Shown here: in pieces, positions 19,932-28,864 of the stretch
Numbering within the stretch: the first letter of the stretch is position 1
Layout of the letters: the number at the start of each line of letters is the position of its first letter
Source: Allosphingosinicella indica
Lineage (GTDB): Bacteria > Pseudomonadota > Alphaproteobacteria > Sphingomonadales > Sphingomonadaceae
Assembly (NCBI RefSeq): GCF_900177405.1
Contig: NZ_LT840185.1
Location: 558,001-622,000 of the forward strand
DNA: 64,000 nucleotides
Reading direction: 5' to 3'
Position numbers and translations under genes: made by a program
Notes under the pieces: generated by a model
Database searches by the model: none
The model's input: the letters and a program-made list of their open reading frames with translations, nothing else
What the model was told of the DNA's origin: nothing

Positions 19932-20201
19932 TTATTTGCGAAGCCCGAGCTTGCCGATGAGGTCGGTGTAGCGGGCCTGGTCCTTCTTGCGGAGATAATC
20001 CAGCAGCGACCGGCGCTTGTTGACCAGCATCAGCAGGCCGCGGCGCGAATGATTGTCCTTCGCGTGGCCCTTGAAATGCTCGGTGAGGTTGGTGATGCGC
20101 TCGGTGAGGATCGCGACCTGGACCTCGGGCGAACCCGTGTCGTCGGAGCCGCGGCTATGTTCCTTGATCAGCGCTTCCTTGCGCTCTGCGGTAATCGACA
20201 T
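19932..20201 (-). CDS. rpsO: Ribosomal protein S15
   Basis: Primary 16S rRNA-binding protein of the small subunit. Exactly the standard 89 residues, with [15 protein letters not shown], the conserved [47 protein letters not shown] and IGKLGLRK. It sits between truB (17 bp away) and pnp, as in most proteobacteria. Confidence 0.98.
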   Translation of the reverse strand: MSITAERKEALIKEHSRGSDDTGSPEVQVAILTERITNLTEHFKGHAKDNHSRRGLLMLVNKRRSLLDYLRKKDQARYTDLIGKLGLRK

Positions 20202-20218
20202 CGTCCATTCCTTTCGAC

Positions 20219-21217
20219 TTAGAGGTTGAACCCGCGCACGACCCGTATCTCCGGGCCGACGGCCTCCGCGAGCGCGACCGGAACGCCGTTCCCGTCGATC
20301 GCCATGAGGAGGCCCGGTGCGTGGGCGGTCCCGATCATCCTTTGCCCCTGGCGGAGCAGCTTTGCCTGATCGGGGGAGACGGTGAGAGCCGGGATGTCGT
20401 CCAGCCCCGCCGTCAGCGGCAAAAGCAATCTTTCAAGGTCGCGCGCCTTAGCGGCTTCGGCCAAATTGTCCAGCGAAATCGCCCCTTCGAGGCCGAACGG
20501 CCCGGCCTTCGTCCGCCGCAGCATCGCGACATGGCCGACGGTGCCGAGCGCCAGCGCGATGTCGCGTGCGAGACTGCGAATATAGGTGCCCTTGGAGACC
20601 CGTGCGGACAGGGTGATTTCCGCAAGCACCTCCCCGGAACGGGGAGGTGGACCGGCCGCAGGCTGGTGGAGGGGGTCCAGAGACCCGCACCGAGCCCCCT
20701 CCACCACGCCGCTGCGCGGCGCGGTCCCCCTCCCCGTCCCGGGGAGGATCGAGAGGGCGTGGATCGTTACGTGACGGCTCGCCAGCTCCACCGTTTCGCC
20801 GGCGCGGGCGCGGTCGTACGCGCGTTTGCCGTCGACTTTGAGCGCGGAATAAGAAGGTGGCACCTGATCGATCGGGCCCGTGAAGCGCTCCAGAACCGCC
20901 TCGATCTCCGCCAGCGTCGGTCGCTGGTCCGAAGTCGCGATCGTCTCGCCTTCGAGGTCGAGCGTGTCGGTCTCGACGCCGAAGGCGATGGTGAAATCAT
21001 AGGCCTTGTCGGCATCGAGCATCCGGCCCGAAAGCTTGGTCGCCTCGCCAAGCGCAACCGGCAGCACGCCGCTCGCCAGCGGATCGAGCGTACCGCCGTG
21101 GCCGACCTTGACCTTGGCATAGCCGCCCTCGCGGAGCGCGCGCTTCACCGCCGAAACCGCCTGCGTCGAGCCAAGGCCGAGCGGCTTGTCGAGGATCAGC
21201 CAGCCGTGGAGCGCCAT
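20219..21217 (-). CDS. truB: tRNA pseudouridine-55 synthase with in-frame repeat insertion
   Basis: Makes pseudouridine 55 in the T loop of tRNAs. The 332 residues include the catalytic Asp45 in [56 protein letters not shown] and a C-terminal PUA-like part. Between the strand [10 protein letters not shown] and [14 protein letters not shown], where relatives have a short loop, residues ~157-197 ([12 protein letters not shown] ... PPPRSGEV) are an extra proline/glycine-rich segment. The DNA for this insert is a palindromic repeat (20629-20747). The frame is kept and the catalytic residues are untouched, so the enzyme is probably active. The start region overlaps the GNAT gene by 22 bp. Confidence 0.95.
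   Translation of the reverse strand: MALHGWLILDKPLGLGSTQAVSAVKRALREGGYAKVKVGHGGTLDPLASGVLPVALGEATKLSGRMLDADKAYDFTIAFGVETDTLDLEGETIATSDQRPTLAEIEAVLERFTGPIDQVPPSYSALKVDGKRAYDRARAGETVELASRHVTIHALSILPGTGRGTAPRSGVVEGARCGSLDPLHQPAAGPPPRSGEVLAEITLSARVSKGTYIRSLARDIALALGTVGHVAMLRRTKAGPFGLEGAISLDNLAEAAKARDLERLLLPLTAGLDDIPALTVSPDQAKLLRQGQRMIGTAHAPGLLMAIDGNGVPVALAEAVGPEIRVVRGFNL
20629..20747. repeat. Palindromic repeat inserted in truB
   Basis: About 119 bp bounded by two 19-bp hairpins of the same kind (CCTCCCCGGAACGGGGAGG at 20629-20647 and CCTCCCCGTCCCGGGGAGG at 20729-20747). Inside are complementary arms TGGTGGAGGGGG and CCCCCTCCACCA. I recognise the pattern as a repeat commonly found between genes in sphingomonads and relatives. 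Here it lies wholly inside the truB reading frame and is translated. Confidence 0.85.
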
Positions 21218-21741
21218 TCGTCCGCCAGGATCGAGAAGAGCACCGTGTCGCGGACGTGGCCGGTCCAGGTGATCCGGTCGGCGCGGAGCACACCTTCGCG
21301 GACACCGCCGATCTTGGCCATCGCCGCCTGGCTCCGCGCATTGCGGGCATCGACGCGGAACTCGACGCGGCGGATGCCGCAGCCGAAGGCGCGGGCGAGC
21401 ATCATGTCCTTCACCTGCGCATTGACGCCGGTGCCGCGCAGGTGCGGGCGGTAATATGTGCCGCCGATCTCCAGCGCCTTGCGGCCTTCGTCGATGCCGA
21501 GGAAACTCGACATGCCGAGCAACTCATCGCCCGCGAACAACACGAACGTCCGCGTGCGCGGATCATTGACGAACAGGGCGATACTCGCGTCGAAATGATC
21601 GGGATCGAAGGAGATCGAGTAGATCGCCCATATGTCGCGATCCTCGGCGCAGGCGGCCTTCAGCGCGGCGTGATGCGCATCCGAGAACGGCTCGGCGCGG
21701 ACGCCGTCGCCCTGCATCGGCGCTGCCAGGCAGTCGATCAT
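21196..21741 (-). CDS. GNAT family acetyltransferase
   Basis: A 181-residue protein with the GNAT fold of the RimJ/RimL type: [19 protein letters not shown] at the N-terminus, [18 protein letters not shown] (central strands), [21 protein letters not shown] (acetyl-CoA pyrophosphate loop with RGTG) and [23 protein letters not shown], the classical C-terminal helix. The acceptor is unknown; related proteins acetylate protein N-termini or small amines. It is inserted between rbfA (ATGA overlap) and truB (22-bp overlap), so it is co-translated with ribosome/tRNA maturation genes. A ribosome-linked substrate is a guess from context. Confidence 0.85.
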   Translation of the reverse strand: MIDCLAAPMQGDGVRAEPFSDAHHAALKAACAEDRDIWAIYSISFDPDHFDASIALFVNDPRTRTFVLFAGDELLGMSSFLGIDEGRKALEIGGTYYRPHLRGTGVNAQVKDMMLARAFGCGIRRVEFRVDARNARSQAAMAKIGGVREGVLRADRITWTGHVRDTVLFSILADEWRSTAG

Positions 21742-22133
21742 TCGCCGTCGAGGTCGCGCGCCACCTGCGGCGATCGCAGCAGCGAGTCGATGTGGCTGCC
21801 CTCGTCGAAGCTCTCGTCGGGCAGGAATTTGAGCTTCGAGGCATATTTGAGGTTCACCCGCCGGGCGACCTCGCGCTGGAGATAGGCGGTGTTGGTGCGC
21901 AGCGCCTTGATCACGACATCCTCGTTCGCGCCGAGCAGCGGCTTCACGAAGACGGTGGCGTGGCGGAGATCCGGCGACATCCGCACCTCCGTTACCGACA
22001 CGCTGTGGCGCGCCAGGACATCGTCATGCACGTCGCCGCGCGTGAGGATGTCGGACAGGGCGTGGCGCACCTGCTCGCCGACGCGCAGCAGGCGGACCGA
22101 TCGGCCTTCCTGGGATTCGTTGTGCCGTGCCAC
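21738..22133 (-). CDS. rbfA: Ribosome-binding factor A
   Basis: Binds the 30S subunit late in 16S rRNA maturation. 131 residues with the KH-like fold signatures [40 protein letters not shown] and [20 protein letters not shown], then [15 protein letters not shown]. Full length. It follows infB by about 48 bp containing a hairpin, and its stop overlaps the GNAT gene start. Confidence 0.95.
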   Translation of the reverse strand: MARHNESQEGRSVRLLRVGEQVRHALSDILTRGDVHDDVLARHSVSVTEVRMSPDLRHATVFVKPLLGANEDVVIKALRTNTAYLQREVARRVNLKYASKLKFLPDESFDEGSHIDSLLRSPQVARDLDGE

Positions 22134-22150
22134 GTCTGCTCCGCGCTACG

Positions 22151-22175
22151 CCCTTCCCCGACGCGCGGGGAAGGG
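22151..22175. repeat. Hairpin between infB and rbfA
   Basis: A perfect 9-bp inverted repeat, CCCTTCCCC / GGGGAAGGG with a 7-base loop, in the short infB-rbfA gap. There is no T run on either side, so it is more likely a small palindromic repeat or processing site than a terminator. Confidence 0.55.
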
Positions 22176-22180
22176 TTGGA

Positions 22181-24697
22181 TCACAGCGTCCGTTCGCGTT
22201 CTTCGACCTCGAAGGTTTCGAGGAAGTCGCCCGCCTTGATGTCGGTGAAGTTCTGGGTGAACGTCACGCCGCACTCGAGGCCGGCGCGAACTTCCGCAAC
22301 ATCGTCCTTGAAGCGCCGCAGCGACGCGATCTCGCCGTTGTAGATGATCACGTCCTCGCGGGTGATGCGGGCCTTGAGCGCCTTCTTGATGACGCCTTCG
22401 GTGACGAGCAGACCCGCAGCCTTGCCGTGCTTGCCGGCCGAGAAGACCTCGCGGATTTCGGCGCGGCCGACGACATTCTCCACCATCAGCGGGCCGAGCT
22501 CGCCCGCCATCGCCGCCTTCACCGCATCGGTGAGGTCGTAGATGACGTCGTAATATTGCATCGCGACGCCGTTGCGCTCGGCGATCTCGCGCGCCTTGGC
22601 GTTGGCGCGGACGTTGAAGCCGATGATCGGCGCGCCGCTGGCACCCGCCAGCGTCACGTCGCTCTCGGTAATGCCGCCGACGCCGGCGTGCAGCACGCGC
22701 GCCTTGATGTCGTCGTTCGAGATCTTGTTGACCGCGTTGACGATCGCCTCGACCGAACCCTGCACGTCACCCTTGATGACCAGCGGGAATTCGATAGCCT
22801 GCTTGTCGCGCAGCGCCGAGAACATCGTGTCGAAGCTGGCCGGGGCGGACGTCGTCCGCTTCTTGTCCAGCACGCCCTGGCGATAGGCCGCGACTTCGCG
22901 GGCGCGCGCGTCATTCTCGACCACGGTCAGCACGTCGCCCGCCGAGGGAACGCCCGAAAGGCCGAGCACTTCGACCGGGACCGACGGCCCCGCGACCTTC
23001 ACCTGACGGCCGGTATCGTCGACCATCGCGCGCACTTTGCCCGAGATCGGGCCGGCGACGAACACGTCGCCCACCTTGAGCGTGCCGCGCTGGACGAGCA
23101 ACGTCGCGACCGGGCCGCGGCCCTTGTCGAGCTTGGCTTCAACCACCGCGCCTTCGGCGGCGCGATCGGGATTGGCCTTCAGCTCGAGGATTTCGGCCTG
23201 CAGGTTGATCGCATCGAGAAGCCCGTCGAGATTGGTCTTCTTGAGCGCCGACACCTCGACGTCCTGCACGTCGCCCGACATCGCCTCGACGACGATCTCG
23301 TGCTGAAGCAGCTCCTCGCGCACCTTTTGCGCATTCGCGCCGGGCTTATCGATCTTGTTGATCGCGACGATCATCGGCACGCCGGCCGCCTTGGTATGGT
23401 TGATCGCCTCCACCGTCTGCGGGCGCAGCCCATCGTCCGCCGCGACCACCAGGATCACGATATCGGTGACGTTGGCACCGCGCTGGCGCATCTCGGTGAA
23501 CGCCTCATGGCCCGGCGTATCGAGGAAGGTAATCTTCGACTTGTCCTTCAGGGTCACCTGATAGGCGCCGATATGCTGGGTGATGCCGCCACTCTCGCCC
23601 GACACCACGTTGGCGCCGCGGATCGCGTCGAGCAGCGAGGTCTTGCCGTGATCGACATGGCCCATGATGGTGACGACCGGCGGACGCGGCTTCAGCGTCT
23701 CGGCGGCGTCGACGTCGGTCTCGACCGGAATGTCGATATCGGCGTCCGACACACGGACGATGCGGTGGCCGAACTCCTCGATCAGCAGCTCGGCGGTGTC
23801 CTGGTCGATCGTCTCGGTGATCGTGACGGGCGTGCCCATCTTGAACAGAGATTTGACGAGATCGGCGCCGCGCTCGCCCATGCGCTTGGCGAGCTCCTGG
23901 ACGGTGATCATCTCGGGCACCGCGACGTCGCGGCTCTGCTTGGCGCTCGGCCCGCCCTGCTGATGGGCGCGCTTTTCCTTCTCGCGCGCACGGCGAAGCG
24001 CGGCGAGGCTGCGGGCGCGGCTGTCGTCCTCACCCGAAAGCGCCTTGCTGACGGTGAGCTTGCCAGAATGGCGGCGATCGTCGCGGCCGCGGGCCGGACG
24101 CGCCGGCTCGGGGCGCTTGACCGGGGTGAACTGGCGCGGCTTGGGACGGCGGTCGTCCGCCTCCGCCGGCTGGGCGGCGGCGGCAGGCTGCGGCTCGGCG
24201 ACGGCACGCTCGGCCTCTTCGGCGGCGCGCTTTGCGTCTTCCTCGGCCTGCTTGCGCGCATCCTCCTCGGCACGACGATTCTCTTCGGCGCGGCGCTTCT
24301 CGTCTTCGGTCGCTTCCAGCGCCTGACGGTCCTCGCGGCGGCGCGCTTCTTCGAGCGCCGTCATCCGCGCTTCCTCGGCTTCGCGGAGCAGCTTTTCCTG
24401 CATCTCGCGCCGTGCGGTCGCGTCCATCACCGGCGCTTTGGCGGCCGGCTTGGGCGCAGCGGCGGGGGCAGCCGGTTTCGGCGCAGCGGCGGCGGGCGCC
24501 GGTGCGGGCGCGGCCTCTTCCTTCTGCGGTGCTTCCTCGCCCGGGCGGCCCAGAATGCGGCGCTTCTTCACCTCGACCACCACCGTGTTCGACCGGCCGT
24601 GGCTGAAGCTCTGCTTCACCTTGCCCGTCTCCACGGTGCGCTTGAGGCCCAGCGGCGCGCGCGCGCCGAGCTTCGGCTTGTCAGTCGTCTCGCTCAT
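22181..24697 (-). CDS. infB: Translation initiation factor IF-2
   Basis: GTPase that brings initiator tRNA to the 30S subunit. 838 residues: an N-terminal ~300-residue charged, Ala/Pro/Glu-rich region (with the conserved [21 protein letters not shown] at the very start), then IF2_N ([20 protein letters not shown]), the G domain with [20 protein letters not shown] and NKIDKPGA, and the EF-Tu-like and C-terminal domains ending RERTL. The ATG at 24697, with AAGGA six bases upstream, is used instead of a longer frame reaching 24760. It overlaps the end of the ylxR-like gene by 17 bp. Confidence 0.97.
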   Translation of the reverse strand: MSETTDKPKLGARAPLGLKRTVETGKVKQSFSHGRSNTVVVEVKKRRILGRPGEEAPQKEEAAPAPAPAAAAPKPAAPAAAPKPAAKAPVMDATARREMQEKLLREAEEARMTALEEARRREDRQALEATEDEKRRAEENRRAEEDARKQAEEDAKRAAEEAERAVAEPQPAAAAQPAEADDRRPKPRQFTPVKRPEPARPARGRDDRRHSGKLTVSKALSGEDDSRARSLAALRRAREKEKRAHQQGGPSAKQSRDVAVPEMITVQELAKRMGERGADLVKSLFKMGTPVTITETIDQDTAELLIEEFGHRIVRVSDADIDIPVETDVDAAETLKPRPPVVTIMGHVDHGKTSLLDAIRGANVVSGESGGITQHIGAYQVTLKDKSKITFLDTPGHEAFTEMRQRGANVTDIVILVVAADDGLRPQTVEAINHTKAAGVPMIVAINKIDKPGANAQKVREELLQHEIVVEAMSGDVQDVEVSALKKTNLDGLLDAINLQAEILELKANPDRAAEGAVVEAKLDKGRGPVATLLVQRGTLKVGDVFVAGPISGKVRAMVDDTGRQVKVAGPSVPVEVLGLSGVPSAGDVLTVVENDARAREVAAYRQGVLDKKRTTSAPASFDTMFSALRDKQAIEFPLVIKGDVQGSVEAIVNAVNKISNDDIKARVLHAGVGGITESDVTLAGASGAPIIGFNVRANAKAREIAERNGVAMQYYDVIYDLTDAVKAAMAGELGPLMVENVVGRAEIREVFSAGKHGKAAGLLVTEGVIKKALKARITREDVIIYNGEIASLRRFKDDVAEVRAGLECGVTFTQNFTDIKAGDFLETFEVEERERTL

Positions 24698-25487
24698 TCG
24701 AATCCTTCGTTCTATTCTCGCCGCCACCGAAGGCCGCAGTCCGGTCGCCAGGCGGAACATCCGCGCCAGCGCTTAGCCCAGCATCCAGTCCAATGAAAGC
24801 ACGCCAGCGATCCAGCGCGCGGGATGTGCGCGCCGCCGCTGCCGGGTCGACGATGGCGATATGTACCACATTCTGCCGCCCCAGCGCCAATGACAATATG
24901 GCCCTTTGTGCCGGAATTACCAACCCTTGCCGCTCGCCGCCGCCAACGCGCCAGGCCTGATCGAGCTTCGCGTTGCCGTCGGGCCGGGCATCCGCGGCAT
25001 GGTAGAGCGCCGCGACCTGGCCCGATCGCGCCGCCGCCTCGATCTTCTCGCTGCCGGTGAGCAGCGTGCCGGCGCGCGCCTCCAGCCCGAGCCGGTCGAG
25101 CGCCGCCTGCCGCAGCGCATCCTCGACGAGATCGGCGAGATCGTCCGGCACCGTGACTTCGGCCTTGAACGCCCGCGCGAGCGCGCCTTTCAGCTTGCCC
25201 TTGGCCCGCGCGGCTTCCAGCCCGGCGCGATCGACGCCGGTCCAGGCGCCGCGGCCGGGCGCGCACGCGCGCACGTCGGGCGCGACCGTGCCGTCCGGCG
25301 CGAGCGCGAGGCGGATGAGATTGTCGCGCGCGTCATGCGCACCCGTCAGGATGCACTTGCGCTCGGGGACGTGCTTGCCGTCGCGACCCGGCTCGAACCG
25401 GGACGCGGCATCGGCTTCATCCTGGCCCCCGGCTTTCGCCGGGGTTCGCGCCTGACCCGTCAGGCGCTCATTGGGAGGTTTCCGCAA
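24681..25487 (-). CDS. YlxR-like RNA-binding protein (DUF448) with C-terminal L7Ae-like part
   Basis: 268 residues. After an unusual 40-residue N-terminus comes the YlxR signature [43 protein letters not shown] and [12 protein letters not shown]. The C-terminal part ([35 protein letters not shown], then [25 protein letters not shown]) resembles an L7Ae-type RNA-binding fold, a fusion usual in alphaproteobacteria. Only a TTG (25487), inside the nusA stop region, can start this frame before the conserved part. The first ~38 residues are coded by two hairpin repeats (25387-25444), so either the repeat extended the gene or the true start is non-standard. Located between nusA and infB as expected. 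Confidence 0.85.
   Translation of the reverse strand: MRKPPNERLTGQARTPAKAGGQDEADAASRFEPGRDGKHVPERKCILTGAHDARDNLIRLALAPDGTVAPDVRACAPGRGAWTGVDRAGLEAARAKGKLKGALARAFKAEVTVPDDLADLVEDALRQAALDRLGLEARAGTLLTGSEKIEAAARSGQVAALYHAADARPDGNAKLDQAWRVGGGERQGLVIPAQRAILSLALGRQNVVHIAIVDPAAAARTSRALDRWRAFIGLDAGLSAGADVPPGDRTAAFGGGENRTKDSNERDD
25387..25444. repeat. Palindromic repeats within the 5' end of the ylxR-like gene
   Basis: Two hairpins: CCCCGGCTTTCGCCGGGG at 25427-25444 and CCCGG-CTCGAA-CCGGG at 25387-25402. The first belongs to the common CCCCGGCGAAAGCCGGGG repeat type, of which a variant also lies at 57525-57545. Both are read through in the ylxR-like frame and account for most of its odd N-terminus. 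Confidence 0.7.
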
Positions 25488-27093
25488 CTGCGTCCTCCCC
25501 TTCGGCCGCCGCCGGCTCGTCCTCGAACCAGTGGGCGCGCGCCGCCATGATGATCTCGTTCCCCTGCTCGTCGCTGAGGTTGTAATCGGTAAGGATACCG
25601 CCCTTGTCCTCCGGCCGGTTGCTCTCGCGCTGGCGGCGCTGCTCGGGGCGCTTCTTCTGGACCAGCTCGTCGGTCGCGAGATCGGCGAGGTCGTCGAGCG
25701 TCTTGATGCCCGCCTTGCCCAAGGTCACCAGCATCGCCTCGGTGAGATAGGGCATGTCGGCGAGCGCGTCCTCGACGCCGAGACCGCGGCGCTCCTCGCG
25801 CGCCGCTTCCTCGCGGCGCTCCAGCGCTTCCGCGGCGCGGCTCTGCAGCTCGGATGCCAGCTCGTCGTCGAAACCCTCGATTGACGCGATCTCGTCCGCC
25901 TCGACATAGGCGACCTCTTCCAGCGCGCCGAAGCCCTCGGCGACGAGGAGCTGGGCGAGCGTCTCGTCGACGTCGAGCTCGTTCTGGAACATTTCTGACC
26001 GCTCGACGAACTCGCGCTGACGCTTCTCGCTCGCGTCCTGCTCGGTCAGGATGTCGATCGCCTTGCCCGAAAGCTGACTGGCGAGGCGGACGTTCTGGCC
26101 GCGGCGGCCGATCGCAAGGCTGAGCTGATCGTCGGGGACGACCACCTCGATGCGATCGTCCTCCTCGTCGATGACGACGCGGCTGACGCTGGCGGGCTGG
26201 AGTGCGTTGACGACGAAGGTCGCAGTGTCCTCGCTCCACGGGATGATGTCGATCTTCTCGCCCTGCATCTCCTGGACGACCGCCTGGACGCGGCTGCCCT
26301 TCATGCCGACGCAGGCGCCGACCGGATCGATGCCCGAATCGTGGCTGATGACGCCGATCTTGGCACGGCTGCCCGGATCGCGCGCGGCGGCCTTGATCTC
26401 GATGATGCCGTCGTAGATTTCGGGCACTTCCTGTGCGAACAGCTTCTTCATGAAGTCCGGGTGCGCGCGGGACAGGAAGATCTGCGGGCCGCGGTTCTCG
26501 CGGACGACGCGCAGGATGATCGAGCGGGTGCGATCGCCGACGCGGACGACTTCGCGCGGGATCTGCTGATCGCGGCGGATGACGCCCTCGGCGCGGCCGA
26601 GATCGACGACGACATGGCCGAACTCGACGCGCTTAACGACGCCGGTGATGATCTCGCCCGCGCGGTCCTTGAACTCTTCATACTGGCGCTCGCGTTCTGC
26701 ATCGCGAACCTTCTGGAAGATGGTCTGCTTGGCGGCCTGCGCCTGGATGCGGCCGAACTCGATCGGCGGCAACGGATCGACCAGGAAGTCACCGACGACT
26801 GCGCCAGCCTTAAGCTTTTGCGCGTCCTCGACATTGACCTGCTTGTAGAGATCCTCGACTTCCTCGACCACCTCGACGACGCGCCACAGGCGCAGATCGC
26901 CGTTGTTGGGATCAAGCTTGGCACGAATGTCCATTTCCTGCCCGTAGCGGGTACGGGCGGCACGCTGGATCGCATCCTCCATCGCCTCGATCACGATCAT
27001 GCGATCGATCAGCTTCTCCCGCGCGACGGAATCGGCGATCGCAATCAGTTCTGCCTTGTTGGCGGAAACGGCACCGGGCGCTTGGCTGGCCAT
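25468..27093 (-). CDS. nusA: Transcription termination/antitermination factor NusA
   Basis: RNA-polymerase-binding factor for pausing, termination and antitermination. 541 residues: N-terminal RNAP-binding domain (KAELIAIADSVAREKLIDRM), an S1 domain (GEIITGVVKRVEFGHVVVDLG), KH1 and KH2 (GVISHDSGIDPVGACVGMKG; DDQLSLAIGRRGQNVRLASQL) and acidic C-terminal repeats with helix-hairpin-helix-like LLVAEGFGALEEVAYV. Second gene of the operon, three bases after rimP. Its 3' end overlaps the start of the ylxR-like gene. Confidence 0.97.
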   Translation of the reverse strand: MASQAPGAVSANKAELIAIADSVAREKLIDRMIVIEAMEDAIQRAARTRYGQEMDIRAKLDPNNGDLRLWRVVEVVEEVEDLYKQVNVEDAQKLKAGAVVGDFLVDPLPPIEFGRIQAQAAKQTIFQKVRDAERERQYEEFKDRAGEIITGVVKRVEFGHVVVDLGRAEGVIRRDQQIPREVVRVGDRTRSIILRVVRENRGPQIFLSRAHPDFMKKLFAQEVPEIYDGIIEIKAAARDPGSRAKIGVISHDSGIDPVGACVGMKGSRVQAVVQEMQGEKIDIIPWSEDTATFVVNALQPASVSRVVIDEEDDRIEVVVPDDQLSLAIGRRGQNVRLASQLSGKAIDILTEQDASEKRQREFVERSEMFQNELDVDETLAQLLVAEGFGALEEVAYVEADEIASIEGFDDELASELQSRAAEALERREEAAREERRGLGVEDALADMPYLTEAMLVTLGKAGIKTLDDLADLATDELVQKKRPEQRRQRESNRPEDKGGILTDYNLSDEQGNEIIMAARAHWFEDEPAAAEGEDAVAETSQ

Positions 27094-27096
27094 GGC

Positions 27097-27636
27097 TTAA
27101 TCCTGTCCTTCTTCTTCGGTCTGTTCGAATTCGTCCGCACCGTCCGCGGATAGCGGCGCGGTCGCGGCGAGGAGCTTGTCGGTGAACAACAGCTTGGCGG
27201 AATGGAGGCTGGCGATCGGCACCTTGCGTTCGCCGAGGCCATCGACGTCGATCAGCACGTCCTCGCCGGCAAGGCCCTGGAGCATGCCGCTATACTGCTT
27301 GCGGCCCTCCAGCTTCTCGGCAAGGTTGAGCCGCGCCTCGAAACCCTTCCAATCCTCGAAATCCTTTGGCCGGGTCAGCGGCCGGTCGATGCCCGGCGAG
27401 CTGACTTCCAGGCGGTAGGCCTCTTCGATCGGATCAGCTTCGTCGAATATTTCGGACAGCCGCCGCGACAGCGCCTCGCAATCGGCGAGATCGAGCTGGC
27501 GGGTGTCGGGCCGCTCGGCCATCACCTGCAGGGTCGGATCGTCCTTGCCGCCGATCATCATCACGCGCACGAGATCGAAGCCCAGGGCCTTGGCCTCCGG
27601 CTCGATCAATCGGGTCAGCGCGGCAATGTCCGCCAT
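27097..27636 (-). CDS. rimP: Ribosome maturation factor RimP
   Basis: Needed for 30S subunit maturation. 179 residues with LIEPEAKALGFDLVRV, DCEALSRRLSEIFDEADPI, YRLEVSSPGIDRPLTRPKDF (the family signature) and an SH3-like C-terminal half, followed by an acidic tail. First gene of the rimP-nusA-ylxR-infB-rbfA-GNAT-truB-rpsO-pnp series; a good promoter is visible 90-115 bp upstream. No tRNA gene precedes it, unlike E. coli. Confidence 0.95.
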   Translation of the reverse strand: MADIAALTRLIEPEAKALGFDLVRVMMIGGKDDPTLQVMAERPDTRQLDLADCEALSRRLSEIFDEADPIEEAYRLEVSSPGIDRPLTRPKDFEDWKGFEARLNLAEKLEGRKQYSGMLQGLAGEDVLIDVDGLGERKVPIASLHSAKLLFTDKLLAATAPLSADGADEFEQTEEEGQD

Positions 27637-27724
27637 TCGTCCTCACGCAGCTAAAGCGCCTCCGCGCCGGCCCCGGGGTGGGACCAGCCTCAACATTGTT
27701 ACCGATGTCGAGAAAGGCATGGCG

Positions 27725-27753
27725 CATATAGGCGGATGCCGGCCGCGCCGCAA
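27725..27753 (-). promoter_or_regulatory. Probable promoter of the rimP-pnp operon
   Basis: On the minus strand TTGCGG (27753-27748) and TATATG (27730-27725) are separated by exactly 17 bases, close to the housekeeping consensus. Transcription would start near 27718, giving an 80-nt leader before rimP. The site abuts the end of the lipoprotein gene at 27761. Confidence 0.6.
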
Positions 27754-27760
27754 GTCGCGA

Positions 27761-28342
27761 TCAGCTGCCCCAGGGCGGTGGCGGCGGCACCACCGGTTGG
27801 GTCAGATCGAAATCGACGCGGAAGAAGCGGCTGGGGCGCCTCAGCTCGTAGGCGAAGAGCCGTCCGGGCTCGACCTCCATCGCCCAGACGTTGGGCACCG
27901 ATTGCGGCAGCCCCTGCGCGACGAACATGTCCTTCGAGAATTGGTCCGCCGGAAATTCCTGCCGCGAGGCGGTGCCGGGCGCGGCGGTGTCGCCGCCATA
28001 TTGAGTAAGCTTGTCCTCGCTGCCGTCGTCGTGACGATGGTCGTGCTTGAGGCGCAGCCCCGCGCCGGTGCGCGTCACCACCCAGGTGCGCGAGCGATCC
28101 TCGCCGACGTGGAACGGCACGCGGATCACGTCGTCCGAACATTCGCGAACGTGCATGACGAGCGCCTTGCCCGCGAAATCCGCGTCCGCCTCCACCGCCG
28201 GGCTGGCGATGCGACCGGCGAAAGCCTTACCGCACAAGGCGCTCAGCCGATCGAAGAAGGCATCCTGCGGGTTGGCGGGCGTGGATGCGGTGGCGCATCC
28301 GGCGACGCCGAGCGCAGCGGCGAGGAGGATCGTGCGTTTCAT
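27761..28342 (-). CDS. Lipoprotein of unknown function
   Basis: 193 residues starting MKRTILLAAALGVAGCATAS, a lipoprotein signal with lipobox GVAGC (Cys16). The mature part (DAFFDRLSALCGKAFAGRI, LVMHVRECSDDVIRVPFHVGEDRSRTW, GLRLKHDHRHDDGSEDKLTQYGGDT, SRFFRVDFDLTQPV) looks like a small beta-rich domain. I do not recognise a named family. It follows the ICMT-like gene by 32 bp and may be the third member of the type III PKS unit. ATG at 28342 is chosen because the much longer frame upstream is antisense-like and the lipobox follows directly. Confidence 0.75.
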   Translation of the reverse strand: MKRTILLAAALGVAGCATASTPANPQDAFFDRLSALCGKAFAGRIASPAVEADADFAGKALVMHVRECSDDVIRVPFHVGEDRSRTWVVTRTGAGLRLKHDHRHDDGSEDKLTQYGGDTAAPGTASRQEFPADQFSKDMFVAQGLPQSVPNVWAMEVEPGRLFAYELRRPSRFFRVDFDLTQPVVPPPPPWGS

Positions 28343-28374
28343 GCGATGCGAGGCTAGCGGCTGGACGGACGAGA

Positions 28375-28860
28375 TCAACCCGCGCGCAAGGCCTTGTCTT
28401 CGGCGCGCAGACGCAAGGTCAGCGCGAACGCGTTGAGGAAGGTGAAGACCACCGCCACCGTCTCGAGCCCGAAGGCGAGCGGCAGCAGCGCGATTTCCGC
28501 CACGACCACCGCATAATTGGGGTGACGCATGAAGCGATACGGCCCGCCGGTGATGAGCGGTGCGCCGGGCAGGATGATGATCCGCGTCGTCCAACGCGGC
28601 CCCAGCGTTGCGATCACCCACAGCCGCGCGATCTGAAGCAAGGCGAAGAGTGCGATCAGCGGCCACGACACGGGCTGGCCGGGCGCGAGCCACCACAGAA
28701 CGCCGAGCCATCCTGCATGGACCGAGACGATCAGCGGATAATGGCCGGGCGATACCTCATAGGCACCCTGCGCGACGAGCGCCCGCGTGTTGCGCGCGGC
28801 GAGCAGCAATTCGCCCAGGCGCTGGAGCGTGACGAAGGACAGGATCAGGATAGCGGCCAT
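28375..28860 (-). CDS. ICMT-like methyltransferase, partner of type III PKS
   Basis: 161 residues, four to five membrane helices, and the isoprenylcysteine carboxyl methyltransferase-type signature (GPYRFMRHPNYAVVVAEIALLPLAFG, then LRLRAEDKALRAG). A gene of this kind next to a type III polyketide synthase is the arrangement of the Streptomyces srsA-srsB pair, in which the methyltransferase acts on alkylresorcinol-type phenolic lipids. The start lies four bases after the PKS stop, so the two are clearly co-expressed. Substrate assignment is by context only. Confidence 0.8.
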   Translation of the reverse strand: MAAILILSFVTLQRLGELLLAARNTRALVAQGAYEVSPGHYPLIVSVHAGWLGVLWWLAPGQPVSWPLIALFALLQIARLWVIATLGPRWTTRIIILPGAPLITGGPYRFMRHPNYAVVVAEIALLPLAFGLETVAVVFTFLNAFALTLRLRAEDKALRAG

Positions 28861-28864
28861 CGGT

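Noticed and set aside
22127-24796. 889-codon open frame on plus, antisense to infB
   Set aside because: It mirrors infB exactly, has the Leu/Asp/Arg-rich wording of an antisense frame in high-GC DNA, and no domain. The same holds for 17827-19971 (antisense to pnp) and 14827-16323 (antisense to katG).
27637-27760. Possible tRNA gene before rimP, as in E. coli
   Set aside because: No cloverleaf or T-loop sequence found on either strand; the region holds a promoter and a leader instead.
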